Of a DNA stretch of 64,000 nucleotides, positions 9,052-18,726 are shown piece by piece. The stretch covers positions 1 to 64,000 of the forward strand of contig CALCCB010000127.1 of assembly GCA_937899625.1 (NCBI GenBank). Direction: 5' to 3'. Position numbers and translations under genes: made by a program. Under the pieces are notes generated by a model. It did not search any database. It was not told the DNA's origin and worked only from the letters and a program-made list of their open reading frames with translations. Each line of letters opens with the position of its first letter. The stretch's first letter is position 1. The DNA comes from an uncultured Bacteroidota bacterium. GTDB taxonomy: Bacteria > Bacteroidota > Bacteroidia > Flavobacteriales_D > Crocinitomicaceae.

Positions 9052-10403
9052 TGAAGAAGATCCTGGTAATATGGTTGTTATTCATTTCCGGATTTACTTT
9101 CGGACAGGAACAACTTACACGGATCCTTTTTATTCTTGATGCTTCCAATAGTATGAATGCGCATTGGGAGGATCAAACCAGATTAGAAGCAGCTAAAGAA
9201 TTACTTGCTCAAACAGTCGATAGTCTCAAGGATATTCCAAATCTTGAAATTGCATTAAGAGTATATGGTCATCAATCCCCAATAACAGCAACGTATCAGG
9301 ATTGTAATGACACGAAGTTGGAAATTCCTTTCGGACAAGGGAATCATGATAAAATTAAGTACCGCATAAAATCAATTCAGGCAAAAGGAACGACGCCAAT
9401 TGCCAGATCTCTTGAAGCTGCTGCAGGTGACTTCCCTGATCAGAATTCGAAGAATATTATTATTCTCATCACTGATGGAATCGAAGCATGTGATAACGAC
9501 CCTTGTGTAATCGCGAAAAAATTAAAGGACAAAGGAGTGAAGGTTACTCCGTTCGTTATTGGACTCGGAATGGACTTGTCTTATCTTGAGAAATTCAATT
9601 GTATTGGTCCGTATGCTGATGCTGAAACGAAGGATGCTTTTCGAAATGTGTTGAAAAATGTAATATCGAAAGCGCTGGGAAATACGACGGTTCAGATCAA
9701 CTTGAATGATATCAACCATAATCCGAAAGAGACTGATGTGACCATGTTCTTGTACGAAGCAGGGACAAATAATTTGCTTTACACGTTTGTTCATACAATC
9801 AATCGTTACGGCAATCCGGATACCTTGATCATTGATCCGAATTACAAATATGATCTCGTAGTAAACACACTTCCGAAGGTTGAAAAAAAGAACATTACCA
9901 TTCAGAAGAACACTCACAATATTATCCCGGTTGATTGTCCTCAAGGGTTTATTAAGGTAAGGTTTATCAATGCAACCAAGCCTTATCAGATCGATACGAG
10001 AGTAATGCAGGAATCAAATCCAGCTACCTTGAATGTGCAAAAGATGAATACCACCGATAAATATATCGTAGGTAAATATAATATTGAAGTGCTTACGTTG
10101 CCTAGAACATACATGACAGTGGATGTTACTCAAAGTAGTACGGTAACAGTGGACGTAATGGCGCCCGGTTTTTTAACTTATCGTGCTGGTAACTCTGTCA
10201 ATGCCCAAGTATTTGTTATTCGCGATACTGGGAAGCCTGAATGGGTATGTAACATTGATGCAACCACGTTAACTGGTAGCTGGCAATTACAGCCCGGTAA
10301 CTATAGGATCGTATATCGTCAGAAGAATTTGCGTTCTTCATCATATACAATAGAAAAGAATTTTAGAATTTATTCAAACAAAACAACTTCAGTTAATTTA
10401 TAA
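9051..10403 (+). CDS. Secreted von Willebrand factor A domain protein
   Basis: A 450-residue exported protein. A signal peptide (1-19, ending TFGQ) is followed by a VWA domain (about 22-210) with an intact metal site: D30, S32 and S34 in the sequence DASNSM, the Thr pair in KGTTPIARSL, and the Asp in ILITDGIEACD. The C-terminal half is probably beta-rich, with no membrane helix or T9SS signal recognised. VWA domains bind ligands through a metal; the ligand is unknown. The longer reading frame from 8973 is not used: the ATG at 9051 gives a proper signal peptide and overlaps the transketolase stop by one base. It ends three bases before the transketolase C-half. Confidence 0.88.
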   Translation: MKKILVIWLLFISGFTFGQEQLTRILFILDASNSMNAHWEDQTRLEAAKELLAQTVDSLKDIPNLEIALRVYGHQSPITATYQDCNDTKLEIPFGQGNHDKIKYRIKSIQAKGTTPIARSLEAAAGDFPDQNSKNIIILITDGIEACDNDPCVIAKKLKDKGVKVTPFVIGLGMDLSYLEKFNCIGPYADAETKDAFRNVLKNVISKALGNTTVQINLNDINHNPKETDVTMFLYEAGTNNLLYTFVHTINRYGNPDTLIIDPNYKYDLVVNTLPKVEKKNITIQKNTHNIIPVDCPQGFIKVRFINATKPYQIDTRVMQESNPATLNVQKMNTTDKYIVGKYNIEVLTLPRTYMTVDVTQSSTVTVDVMAPGFLTYRAGNSVNAQVFVIRDTGKPEWVCNIDATTLTGSWQLQPGNYRIVYRQKNLRSSSYTIEKNFRIYSNKTTSVNL

Positions 10404-10406
10404 GCT

Positions 10407-11363
10407 ATGATCGAATTCGAGGTTTTAGGAAAAAAGGATACGCGTTCAGGATTTGGAGAGGGACTATCAGAACTTGGTAAAAAGAATAACCAGGTAGTGG
10501 CATTGTGTGCCGATCTGACAGGATCTTTAAAAATGGATGCATTTCAAAAAGAAAATCCCGAAAGATTTTTTCAGGTTGGAATTGCTGAAGCGAATATGAT
10601 TGGATTGGCTGCTGGAATGGCTGTGGGTGGGAAAATTCCTTACACAGGGACGTTTGCAAATTTTTCCACAGGAAGAGTTTATGATCAAATTAGACAATCT
10701 GTTGCCTACTCAAATAAGAACGTGAAAATTTGTGCTTCGCATGCCGGGTTAACTCTTGGAGAAGACGGGGCGACACATCAGATATTGGAAGATATTGGAA
10801 TGATGAAGATGCTTCCAAATATGACTGTTATTGTTCCTGCTGACTTTAATCAGACAAAGCAAGCTACTATAGCTATTGCAGAGCATGTTGGTCCAGTGTA
10901 TTTAAGATTCGGTAGACCTTCAGTTCCAATATTCGTGAAAGAGGATGCGAAATTTGTCATTGGTAAGGCTGATAAATTGATTAATGGTACTGATGTTACG
11001 ATAGTAGCGTGCGGACATTTAGTTTGGAAAGCGATTGAGGCTGCAAAGGAACTTGAAGCTCAGGGAATCAGTGCTGAAGTAATAAATATGCACACGATTA
11101 AACCTTTTGACGAAAATGCAGTCTTAGATTCAGTTGCAAAAACAAGATGCGTCGTTACAGCAGAAGAGCACATGCTGAATGGAGGTTTAGGAGATTCTGT
11201 GGCTCAGTTGCTTTCAAGAAACAACCCGCTTCCACAAGAGTATATAGGAGTGAATGACAAATTTGGAGAAAGCGGTACTCCTGATGAATTGATGAAGAAG
11301 TACGGTCTTGAATCTGAGAATATTGTTGAAGCAGCTAAAAAAGTAATTCAACGTAAATCCTGA
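10407..11363 (+). CDS. Transketolase, C-terminal subunit
   Basis: This 318-residue protein is the pyrimidine-binding and C-terminal half of transketolase. Motifs include [13 protein letters not shown], the catalytic-glutamate region [32 protein letters not shown] and [14 protein letters not shown], followed by a transketolase C-domain from about residue 195. It pairs with the N-subunit encoded 1.36 kb upstream to form the active enzyme. It starts three bases after the VWA gene, so all three genes are very likely on one transcript. Nothing suggests that the two halves come from a broken single gene: each has its own start, and the gene between them is intact. Confidence 0.92.
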   Translation: MIEFEVLGKKDTRSGFGEGLSELGKKNNQVVALCADLTGSLKMDAFQKENPERFFQVGIAEANMIGLAAGMAVGGKIPYTGTFANFSTGRVYDQIRQSVAYSNKNVKICASHAGLTLGEDGATHQILEDIGMMKMLPNMTVIVPADFNQTKQATIAIAEHVGPVYLRFGRPSVPIFVKEDAKFVIGKADKLINGTDVTIVACGHLVWKAIEAAKELEAQGISAEVINMHTIKPFDENAVLDSVAKTRCVVTAEEHMLNGGLGDSVAQLLSRNNPLPQEYIGVNDKFGESGTPDELMKKYGLESENIVEAAKKVIQRKS

Positions 11364-11369
11364 TAGAAA

Positions 11370-11930
11370 ATGAATAAACCTGAAGATGATCTTTTAATCA
11401 ATAGAATTCTTCAGGGTGGTCCTGTTGCTGAAGAAGCTTTCAGTGATTTAGCGGTGTATTATGGACCAAAGATTTATCAACAAGTTTTTCGGATCTTGAG
11501 GGATGAAAATCTGGCACAAGACGCTATTCAAAATACTTTCATTAAGATCTGGAGAAATTTACATCAGTTCAACAAAGAATGCACTTTGTTTTCTTGGATC
11601 TATAGGATCGCACACAATGAAGCACTAACGATCTTATCAAAAGAAAAGAAGCAAAAAGATTTTGTTTCAAATTCACCTATTGTTGAATGGTCAGGTCACT
11701 CTGGTTTTTCAGATCAGTTGAATACAGAAGAGATCAGCAATTTGCTTTTGGAGGCAATTGATATGTTGCCTGAAAAACAGGCTCAGACTTTTCAATTAAA
11801 ATATTTCGATGATCTCAAATACAGCGAGATCTCTGAATTGCTAGGCACATCAGAAGGGGCTTTAAAAGCAAATTTTCATATTGCCAGTGAAAAAATCAAA
11901 GAATTTTTACTTTCTCAATTAAACCATTGA
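11370..11930 (+). CDS. ECF-type RNA polymerase sigma factor
   Basis: A 186-residue sigma-70 family protein with region 2 at about 20-85 (LAQDAIQNTFIKIWRN, LFSWIYRIAHNEA) and region 4 at about 130-180 (LPEKQAQTFQLKYFDDLKYSEISELLGTSEGALKANFH). The length and the absence of region 3 fit extracytoplasmic-function sigma factors. The two following genes encode a membrane protein and a Spy-like periplasmic protein, an arrangement seen in Bacteroidota where these are thought to control or sense for the sigma factor. It starts six bases after the transketolase C-subunit. Confidence 0.9.
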   Translation: MNKPEDDLLINRILQGGPVAEEAFSDLAVYYGPKIYQQVFRILRDENLAQDAIQNTFIKIWRNLHQFNKECTLFSWIYRIAHNEALTILSKEKKQKDFVSNSPIVEWSGHSGFSDQLNTEEISNLLLEAIDMLPEKQAQTFQLKYFDDLKYSEISELLGTSEGALKANFHIASEKIKEFLLSQLNH

Positions 11931-11953
11931 ATACAACTTAAGTCTTAAATGCA

Positions 11954-12445
11954 ATGAAAGAACAACGAAATATACTGGACGATCTTAAAGCAAAGAAAAT
12001 TGCCATTCCGGATGAAGCATTTTTCAAGTCATTGGCTGCAAGAGTAACTCAGGATTCTGTTCCCAAAAAATCTGCTAAGGTGATTCCACTGGTTGCAGTG
12101 GTTTTATCTGCAGCCGCAGCGCTTGTTTTATTATTCTGGATCTTTGGTTCGAAGTCATTAAATGACTCGATCAATGAAGGAACGATCAGTTTTGCATCGT
12201 TGGAAGACGAGGAGATTTTAGAGTATGTCGAAACAAATATTGATGATTTTGAGGAGGATGAAATTTCAGCTTTGGTTGTTTTTTCAGTTAAAGATTCGAT
12301 TGGCAGAGTTGTAAATGAGAGAAATGATCAAAATTTCAGTGTTGAATTGGATGAGATGTTTTCAGGTCTTTCAGATGAAGATATCATGACCTTTTTAAAG
12401 GATGAACCGACCGAAGAAGATGAAGAATTAGTTAGTATTTTTTAA
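11954..12445 (+). CDS. Single-pass membrane protein, possible anti-sigma factor
   Basis: A 163-residue protein with a basic N-terminal segment of about 40 residues, one membrane helix at about 44-66 (VIPLVAVVLSAAAALVLLFWIF) and a strongly acidic C-terminal domain (runs of Asp and Glu, e.g. DDFEEDE). The topology, small cytoplasmic N-terminus and position right after an ECF sigma gene suggest an anti-sigma role. No zinc-binding HxxxCxxC motif is present, so this is inferred from context. Confidence 0.6.
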   Translation: MKEQRNILDDLKAKKIAIPDEAFFKSLAARVTQDSVPKKSAKVIPLVAVVLSAAAALVLLFWIFGSKSLNDSINEGTISFASLEDEEILEYVETNIDDFEEDEISALVVFSVKDSIGRVVNERNDQNFSVELDEMFSGLSDEDIMTFLKDEPTEEDEELVSIF

Positions 12446-12450
12446 AACAG

Positions 12451-12954
12451 ATGATTATGAAGAAGTTAGTTTTTTTATGGGTAATTCTATTTTCCTTACC
12501 TACACTAGCACAACCAAAAGGGGATGGCAAAGCAAAAAAAGAGAAGATTCAGCAAATGAAGATCGCGTATATCACGAAAGAATTGGATCTGTCGACAGAA
12601 CAATCCGAGAAGTTTTGGCCGGTATACAATGAAATGGAGAAAAAGATCAAAGACAACCGAAAGGAAAAAAGAGAGTTGGCGAAGGACTTGAACACTAATC
12701 TTGAAACGCTCTCTGAGGCCGAAGTGAAAACGAAAGTTGAGGCAATTCAACAAAAAGATGCCGACGAATTAAAGCTGAAAAAAGAATACGGTGAAAAAAT
12801 AGCTGGTGTCATCGGATACAAGAAATCGGTCAAACTTGTAAGTTTGGAGAGAAAATTTAAGCAGGAGTTACTTAAAGAAGTCAAGAAAAGACAGGAGCAA
12901 AATGGTGGACCGGGTGGACCTGGAAGACCTGGACCTCCACCCCCAAAAGAGTAA
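12451..12954 (+). CDS. Spy/CpxP-like periplasmic protein (sensor of ECF sigma type)
   Basis: A 167-residue exported protein with a signal peptide ending LPTLAQ. The mature part is highly charged and helical, with the sequence LDLSTEQSEKFWPVYNEMEKK (LTxxQ-like) repeated in looser form later, as in Spy/CpxP chaperone-like proteins and their Bacteroidota relatives linked to ECF sigma genes. The C-terminus is a Gly/Pro tail (GGPGGPGRPGPPPPKE), likely disordered. The second ATG at 12457 gives a more standard signal peptide and may be the true start. The gene ends on the base before the aminotransferase ATG. Confidence 0.75.
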   Translation: MIMKKLVFLWVILFSLPTLAQPKGDGKAKKEKIQQMKIAYITKELDLSTEQSEKFWPVYNEMEKKIKDNRKEKRELAKDLNTNLETLSEAEVKTKVEAIQQKDADELKLKKEYGEKIAGVIGYKKSVKLVSLERKFKQELLKEVKKRQEQNGGPGGPGRPGPPPPKE

Positions 12955-14154
12955 ATGACGGATAGAGAAAACGAATTTCTAGCGATACAGGGACAAACTA
13001 GTCCATATCCCTTCCTTCTGGATGTAGACAGAGCGGAAGGGATTTATATTTATGATAAGTCTGGGAAATCCTATATGGATATGATTTCAGGTGTATCTGT
13101 TTCAAATATTGGTCATCGCCATCCTCTTGTCGTAGACGCGATTAAAAAACAGATCGACAAGCATTTGCATGTAATGGTTTACGGGGAGTTCATTCAGGAT
13201 TCGCAATTGGATCTGGCAAAGAGGCTTACTGCTTTTCTCCCTCAAAACTTGAATTCTGTATACACTGTAAATTCCGGTACAGAGGCGAATGAAGCTGCGC
13301 TTAAACTCGCGAAAAGGGTGACTGGAAGAACTGAACTGATTTCTTTTAGAGGCTCCTACCATGGAAGTACTCATGGATCAATGAGTGTTTCTGGAAATGA
13401 GTTAAAGAAGCAAGCTTTTCGACCGTTATTGCCCGATGTACATTTTTTGCAGTTCAATGATATCTCAGGATTAGAGAAAATCTCAGAGAAAACAGCAGGA
13501 GTGATCATTGAAACTGTACAAGGCGATGCAGGAGTCAGGATTCCATCAAAGGAATTTATGCTCGCACTAAGGGAAAAATGCTATGAAACTGGAGCGATGT
13601 TGATCTTTGACGAAATTCAGTGTGGCATGGGGCGAACAGGAAAAATGTTCGCTTTTGAACACTTCGAGGTTCTTCCGGATATTTTAACGCTAGGGAAGGC
13701 TCTTGGCGGGGGAATGCCAATTGGTGCGCTTGTTTCGAGTATGGATCATATGAATAAGTTCACATTCGATCCAATGCTGGGGCACATTACAACATTTGGA
13801 GGTCATCCTGTTATTTGCGCAAGTGCTGCCGCTTGTCTAGAAGTATTTAAGGAAGAAATTGATTTTTCAGAAGTTGAAGAAAAGGGAGCGCTTCTCGAAC
13901 AATTGTTGAGAGCGTCGGATGAAATAATTTCTGTGAGACGAATAGGTATGATGTTCGCTTTTGATATGGTTTCCGATGAAAGGGTGAACAAGGTGGTTCT
14001 AAAGTGTATGGAAAAAGGTTTGATCAGCTTTTGGTTTTTATCTCATCCATATAGTTTTAGGTTGTCACCACCCTTAAACATATCAGAAAATGAAATTAGG
14101 ACTGCAGCACAAATAATTTTGGAATCTATCGAAGAGACCAAAGATCAACTGTAG
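12955..14154 (+). CDS. Class III PLP-dependent aminotransferase
   Basis: A 399-residue cytoplasmic aminotransferase of the acetylornithine/ornithine/GABA type. Key features are the N-terminal GIYIYDKSGKSYMDM, the PLP phosphate-binding NSGTEANEAALKLAKR, the Asp in LIFDEIQCGMGRTGKMFA and the Schiff-base Lys in LTLGKALGGGMPIGA. The specific substrate cannot be decided by eye; no arginine or lysine biosynthesis genes are nearby. Its ATG follows the previous stop codon with no gap. Its end overlaps the convergent kdtA gene by ten bases. Confidence 0.85.
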   Translation: MTDRENEFLAIQGQTSPYPFLLDVDRAEGIYIYDKSGKSYMDMISGVSVSNIGHRHPLVVDAIKKQIDKHLHVMVYGEFIQDSQLDLAKRLTAFLPQNLNSVYTVNSGTEANEAALKLAKRVTGRTELISFRGSYHGSTHGSMSVSGNELKKQAFRPLLPDVHFLQFNDISGLEKISEKTAGVIIETVQGDAGVRIPSKEFMLALREKCYETGAMLIFDEIQCGMGRTGKMFAFEHFEVLPDILTLGKALGGGMPIGALVSSMDHMNKFTFDPMLGHITTFGGHPVICASAAACLEVFKEEIDFSEVEEKGALLEQLLRASDEIISVRRIGMMFAFDMVSDERVNKVVLKCMEKGLISFWFLSHPYSFRLSPPLNISENEIRTAAQIILESIEETKDQL

Positions 14155-15344
14155 ATCTTGGAATGAATCTTTTCTGAAGCACCTTGATTCTCATTCAAAT
14201 AATTTTCAAGCCCAGATAGAATTTCTTTTTGATTCCTTTTGATCTGATCCAGTGTTTCATCAAATTCTTGATGGCTCTTGATAGAAAAACCAATTTTGCT
14301 TCCTATGAATGCTTTTGCTTCTGGGAAGCGATCGTATTTTGGACCAAAAACAACTGGTAAACCAAAAACTGCAGGTTCCAAAATATTGTGGAGTTTACCT
14401 GTAGACCCTCCTCCAATAAAAGCAACCCCCCCATATTGATAGGCATTAGACAAATGTCCGATTGTGTCAAGAATTAATATTTTGCTTCCTTTTGGGGTTT
14501 CAGAATATCGTTCAGAATCCGGGAATAAGGACTGAATTCTTTTTACGTTATTTGGAGAGATGTCATGGGGCGCTATAATGGTTTTTTGACCACTCGTATG
14601 CCATTGACTTCTGGCAAGGATTTCTTCTTCAAATTGCCATGAGCTGCCAAGGATTAAAATTTCATTGTCGGCGCAAAAGGCATTAAGTCTGAGATCTTCT
14701 GATGCATTTTTTTGGTTGGAAATCACCTTGTCTATTCTTGTGTCACCTACAATTAGATGATTGTCTAAACCTATGGAATTTAGAAGGATAGACGTCTCTT
14801 TGTTTTGAACAAAGAAAAAGTCAATTTTGGAGAGGTCTTTTCGAAAGATCGATCCCCACCATTTAAAAAAGCGATGTTGAGGTCGTAATAGGGTGCTTAT
14901 TGAATATACGGGCACATTCGACTTTGACGATGTCTCAATTAAGTGATGCCAGAATTCATATTTTACCAGGAATAGAGCTTCAGGTTGAAGTTTTGTAAAC
15001 AGATCTTTCATATTGGAACTTCGATCCTCTGGCAAATAAAATGCGAAATCAATCGGAGCGTTTCTTTTTTGGTAATGTTCCATCCCGGATGGTGAGAAAA
15101 AGCTCACAGCGATCGAGACATCTTTCTGTTTTTCTTTGATCAGCTTGATCAGCGGTATGCCTTGATCAAATTCTCCTAATGATGCACAATGGAACCAGAT
15201 CAGCCTTTTGTTATGATCGTACTGAATGGCTTCACGCCAGTTTTTACGTCCTGTAACCCAATTCTTCGCTTTTTCATTACCCAATGAAACAATTCGAATA
15301 ATTAATCCATATAGGAGGATACCGAAATTGTAGATGAAGATCAT
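14145..15344 (-). CDS. kdtA: 3-deoxy-D-manno-octulosonic acid (Kdo) transferase
   Basis: KdtA/WaaA adds Kdo to the lipid A precursor at the inner membrane during lipopolysaccharide synthesis. The protein has an N-terminal membrane-anchor segment (IFIYNFGILLYGLIIRI), the family motif FHCASLGEFDQGIPLI, KYEFWHHLI, and the glycosyltransferase C-terminal motif GGGSTGKLHNILEPAVFGLPVVFG. The frame extends to 15395, but the ATG at 15344 (399 residues) is chosen because it gives the anchor at the start and overlaps the upstream stop codon by one base (TAATG). Confidence 0.93.
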   Translation of the reverse strand: MIFIYNFGILLYGLIIRIVSLGNEKAKNWVTGRKNWREAIQYDHNKRLIWFHCASLGEFDQGIPLIKLIKEKQKDVSIAVSFFSPSGMEHYQKRNAPIDFAFYLPEDRSSNMKDLFTKLQPEALFLVKYEFWHHLIETSSKSNVPVYSISTLLRPQHRFFKWWGSIFRKDLSKIDFFFVQNKETSILLNSIGLDNHLIVGDTRIDKVISNQKNASEDLRLNAFCADNEILILGSSWQFEEEILARSQWHTSGQKTIIAPHDISPNNVKRIQSLFPDSERYSETPKGSKILILDTIGHLSNAYQYGGVAFIGGGSTGKLHNILEPAVFGLPVVFGPKYDRFPEAKAFIGSKIGFSIKSHQEFDETLDQIKRNQKEILSGLENYLNENQGASEKIHSKIYS

Positions 15345-16099
15345 TAGTTGTAATAAAAATCTTTCGGCTGTCTCTTGTAGAAAGGAATGAACCAACCAAA
15401 TTTGAATCCATATTGAATATCCATACGAGTTTCAGTGGAGACGGGGATATCAGGTTGATCGAAGAATACGGTTCTTCTGTTTTGAGTTAATCCTTGGGAA
15501 GCATAGAAGCCGCCGAAAAAGTTAAAATACCCTCCGTTTGCCATGAACGAATATCCTATGAATTCATGAAAATTGACTCCGGTAGTCAAGCGATCATAAC
15601 CTTTTCGATAATCAAGCTCCAATTGAGGGATGACCTGATCTTGAGTCTCTACTCTTAGTCTGTGATTGAGGTAACCTACACCCCCGTGAATGAATATCCC
15701 TGAATTCTTATTTGGGGCGAGTACAGGAAAAACTTTACCAGCTGCAAGATTCAGGTTCATACCCCTCGGGTAAACAACCACAAGAGCAATATCTCCATTG
15801 ACATCTGTAATATTTCCCTGAGAATCGACAAGGTGATCGAATAGACCTGTCATTCTAACATCGTTACCAAAGATGAAGGAAGATTCCAGCCCATAAAACC
15901 AATTCGATTTTGTTTTATATCCTGCAATCACACCCACATGATTAAGAAAGCCATATCGATCTGCAAGATCACCTGCAGTCCAGTTACCTCCATAGTGTAC
16001 TCCAATCCAAGGTGTGCCAATCGCCGAATCAGCAACATTCCGTTGGGCAGTTAAAAAATAGATCTGAAAAACGATTCCGAAGAGCAGAAGTAATTTCAT
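15344..16099 (-). CDS. Putative outer-membrane beta-barrel protein
   Basis: A 251-residue exported protein with a signal peptide (ending LTAQ). The mature sequence has alternating hydrophobic and polar strands with many aromatic and Gly residues (WIGVHYGGNWTAGDL, FNFFGGFYASQGL) and ends with aromatic-rich IQYGFKFGWFIPFYKR, all typical of a small beta barrel. The family is not recognised. The gene is coupled to kdtA by a one-base stop/start overlap, suggesting an outer-membrane or LPS-related context. A -7-like box sits only four bases upstream of the ATG, too close to be convincing. Confidence 0.65.
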   Translation of the reverse strand: MKLLLLFGIVFQIYFLTAQRNVADSAIGTPWIGVHYGGNWTAGDLADRYGFLNHVGVIAGYKTKSNWFYGLESSFIFGNDVRMTGLFDHLVDSQGNITDVNGDIALVVVYPRGMNLNLAAGKVFPVLAPNKNSGIFIHGGVGYLNHRLRVETQDQVIPQLELDYRKGYDRLTTGVNFHEFIGYSFMANGGYFNFFGGFYASQGLTQNRRTVFFDQPDIPVSTETRMDIQYGFKFGWFIPFYKRQPKDFYYN

Positions 16100-16246
16100 G
16101 TTTCAAAAATAGGTGCTTTTTTAGGATAACGAATGAAAAAGGTTTGAATTGTTCATTTGATTTATTGAGGTCTTACATTCTTAATTTCTTCAGTTTTATA
16201 GGGCAATAATTGTGTCAAATAGAAAATTTTTATCAAACCATTTCGT

Positions 16247-16254
16247 TATCTTTA
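16247..16254 (+). promoter_or_regulatory. -7-like box (TATCTTTA) for the nucleotide-sugar operon
   Basis: TATCTTTA differs from TAnnTTTG only in the last base and sits 28 bases before the ATG at 16283. The longer string TATCTTTAC recurs before the genes at 58433 and 60057. No TTG -33 element is seen at the standard spacing. Confidence 0.4.
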
Positions 16255-16282
16255 CCGCCTTGTATTAATAATAAATCGGACT

Positions 16283-17413
16283 ATGAAAAAAATCCAGATG
16301 GTCGATCTGATGACACAATATCAGAAGATCAAACCCGCGGTGGATGAAGCTATCCTGAGCGTTATTGAAAAAGCACAGTTCATCAATGGTCCGGAGGTGA
16401 TTTCATTTCAAAAGGAAATGGAGGATTACCTGAATGTCAAACACGTCATTCCTTGTGCGAATGGTACAGATGCATTACAGATTGCTTTAATGGCACTTGG
16501 ATTGAGGCCCGGAGATGAGGTGTTAACCCCATCTTTCACATATATCGCAACCACAGAAGTGATTGCACTGCTTGGTTTGAAACCTGTCTTTGTAGAGGTA
16601 GAGGGAGATACTTTTTGTATAGATCCTGATGCTTTACGATCTGCAATCACTTCAAAAACGAAGGCGATTGTTCCGGTTCACTTGTATGGTCAAGCGGCAA
16701 ACATGGAGGCGATCATGGAAATTGCAGATGAACATGGATTGGCAGTTGTAGAAGATAATGCGCAAGCCATAGGTAGTGATTATAATTACAAAAATGGTCG
16801 TTCAGCTAAAACTGGGACGATAGGTCATATTGGTTGTACTTCATTTTTCCCATCTAAAAATCTTGGATGTTACGGGGATGGTGGCGCGATTTTCACCAAT
16901 GACGATGACCTTGCTGGAAAAATGCGAATGATTGCCAATCATGGTCAGTCAAAAAGATATTATCACGATGTTGTAGGATGTAATTCTCGTTTGGATAGTA
17001 TTCAAGCAGCGATCCTGAGGATCAAATTGAGAGAATTGGATGGATATATTGCTGCCAGAAGATCTGTAGCAGATCATTATGACAATTTCTTTTCAAAGAT
17101 CGAGGGAATTACTGTTCCTGTGAGGGATAAGTATTCGACACATGTGTTTCACCAATACACCTTGATTCTTGATGGTATAGATAGAGACGAATTACATCAG
17201 TATCTTGCTGAACATGATGTTCCATCAATGATTTACTATCCAGTGCCTGCGCATCGTCAAAAAATGTTCGAAACATTTGGAAGTGCAGATACAGTTCTTG
17301 AATTGACCGATTGGTTGACAGAAAGGGTGATCTCTTTACCGATCCATACTGAAATGGAACAGGATCAATTGGATCACATTTGCGCTACGGTTAAAAACTT
17401 TATCACTAACTAA
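16283..17413 (+). CDS. DegT/DnrJ/EryC1 family sugar aminotransferase (WbpE-like)
   Basis: A 376-residue PLP enzyme that aminates a keto-sugar nucleotide. The PLP Lys is in SFFPSKNLGCYGDGGAIFT; other family motifs are CANGTDALQIAL, FTYIATTEVIALLG and EDNAQAIG. It is first in an operon that also encodes a UDP-HexNAc dehydrogenase, a Gfo/Idh/MocA oxidoreductase and a hexapeptide acetyltransferase. This set matches the WbpA-WbpB-WbpE-WbpD route to a UDP-diacetamido-uronic acid, so a role as the 3-aminotransferase of that path is inferred. The next gene starts on the last base of its stop codon. Confidence 0.88.
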   Translation: MKKIQMVDLMTQYQKIKPAVDEAILSVIEKAQFINGPEVISFQKEMEDYLNVKHVIPCANGTDALQIALMALGLRPGDEVLTPSFTYIATTEVIALLGLKPVFVEVEGDTFCIDPDALRSAITSKTKAIVPVHLYGQAANMEAIMEIADEHGLAVVEDNAQAIGSDYNYKNGRSAKTGTIGHIGCTSFFPSKNLGCYGDGGAIFTNDDDLAGKMRMIANHGQSKRYYHDVVGCNSRLDSIQAAILRIKLRELDGYIAARRSVADHYDNFFSKIEGITVPVRDKYSTHVFHQYTLILDGIDRDELHQYLAEHDVPSMIYYPVPAHRQKMFETFGSADTVLELTDWLTERVISLPIHTEMEQDQLDHICATVKNFITN

Positions 17414-18726
17414 TGAAAAGAATCGCAGTTGTAGGTACGGGGTATGTTGGATTAGTTACCGGGACTTGTTTTGCAGAGACTGGAAACAACGTAGTTTGTA
17501 TCGATATTGACGAGCAGAAGGTCGAAAAGATGAAGAAGGGCGAGGTGCCAATTTATGAGCCACACCTTGAATCACTTTTTGAAAGAAATATTGAAGGGGG
17601 TAGATTAAGTTTTACTACTTCATTGGTAGAAGGAATAAAAGATGCTGAGATCATTTTCCTGGCACTTCCAACTCCTCCGGGAGAGGATGGCTCAGCGGAT
17701 CTCTCATATATTTTGGGAGTTGCTGAAGAATTAGGGGAATTGATCGATGATTACAAAGTAATTGTTGATAAGAGTACTGTTCCTGTTGGTACAGCAGATC
17801 TTGTGAAAGAGGCAATTGCGAAGAACGCTAAGGTTCAGTTTTCAGTAGTTTCTAATCCTGAATTTTTACGCGAAGGATTCGCTGTTGACGATTTTCTTAA
17901 GCCGGACAGAGTGGTCATTGGAACAAGTGATGAGAGAGCCAAAAAGGTGATGGAGAGTTTGTATCGTCCGTTTGTGAGACAAGGAAATCCGATCATTTTC
18001 ATGGATGAAAGATCGGCAGAGTTGACAAAGTACGCTGCAAATTCATTCTTAGCTACGAAGATCACCTTCATGAATGAGATCGCTAATTTTTGCGAGCTCG
18101 TAGGGGCGAACGTAGATAAGGTTCGCATCGGGATCGGTTCAGATTCAAGGATAGGAAAGAGGTTCCTTTTTCCTGGAATAGGGTACGGAGGGTCATGCTT
18201 TCCGAAGGATGTGAAGGCACTCGCAAAATCGGGATTGGAAAACAACTTCAATTTTGAGATCCTCGAGGCGGTAATGAGAGTTAATGAAGGACAGAAAACT
18301 GTTCTTTATCCTAAGATAAAAAATTACTTCCGAGGAGATCTGAAAGGAAAAAAGATCGCGATGTGGGGATTGGCCTTTAAACCGGATACTGATGATATTC
18401 GTGAAGCACCTTCACTTTACATGATCGATAAGCTAACGAAAGATGGTGCAGATGTTTTTGCGTATGATCCAGAGGCAATGTCCAACGTGCAAGGATTAAT
18501 CGGTGATCAGATCAACTACGGGTCGAATGAGTATGAAGTACTTAAGGATGCTGATGCTCTTGTGATCTGCACGGAATGGAGTATCTTCAGAAATCCGGAT
18601 TTTGACAAAATGAAGTCGTTAATGAATGATCCTGTGATCTTTGACGGTAGAAACCTATTCGAGATCGAGGATATGACGGATAAAGGATTTTACTACAGTA
18701 GTATCGGTAGAAATACAATCGGATGA
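17413..18726 (+). CDS. ugd: UDP-glucose 6-dehydrogenase
   Basis: Oxidises UDP-glucose to UDP-glucuronate with two NAD+. The N-terminal [10 protein letters not shown] nucleotide-binding motif, the catalytic Cys in [11 protein letters not shown] and the C-terminal [17 protein letters not shown] are all present. At 437 residues it is the usual length. It is followed by a UDP-glucuronate decarboxylase-like gene, which uses its product. The stop overlaps the next start by four bases. Confidence 0.92.
   Translation: MKRIAVVGTGYVGLVTGTCFAETGNNVVCIDIDEQKVEKMKKGEVPIYEPHLESLFERNIEGGRLSFTTSLVEGIKDAEIIFLALPTPPGEDGSADLSYILGVAEELGELIDDYKVIVDKSTVPVGTADLVKEAIAKNAKVQFSVVSNPEFLREGFAVDDFLKPDRVVIGTSDERAKKVMESLYRPFVRQGNPIIFMDERSAELTKYAANSFLATKITFMNEIANFCELVGANVDKVRIGIGSDSRIGKRFLFPGIGYGGSCFPKDVKALAKSGLENNFNFEILEAVMRVNEGQKTVLYPKIKNYFRGDLKGKKIAMWGLAFKPDTDDIREAPSLYMIDKLTKDGADVFAYDPEAMSNVQGLIGDQINYGSNEYEVLKDADALVICTEWSIFRNPDFDKMKSLMNDPVIFDGRNLFEIEDMTDKGFYYSSIGRNTIG

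Noticed and set aside
8209-11363. Split transketolase as a pseudogene broken by insertion or frameshift
   Set aside because: Each half has its own ATG, complete motifs and normal subunit length, two-gene transketolases are common, and the gene between is intact without repeat borders.
16100-16282. Possible small gene or RNA in the 183-base spacer
   Set aside because: Only a short frame without support and a -7-like box are present; no stable structure or conserved-looking ORF was seen.
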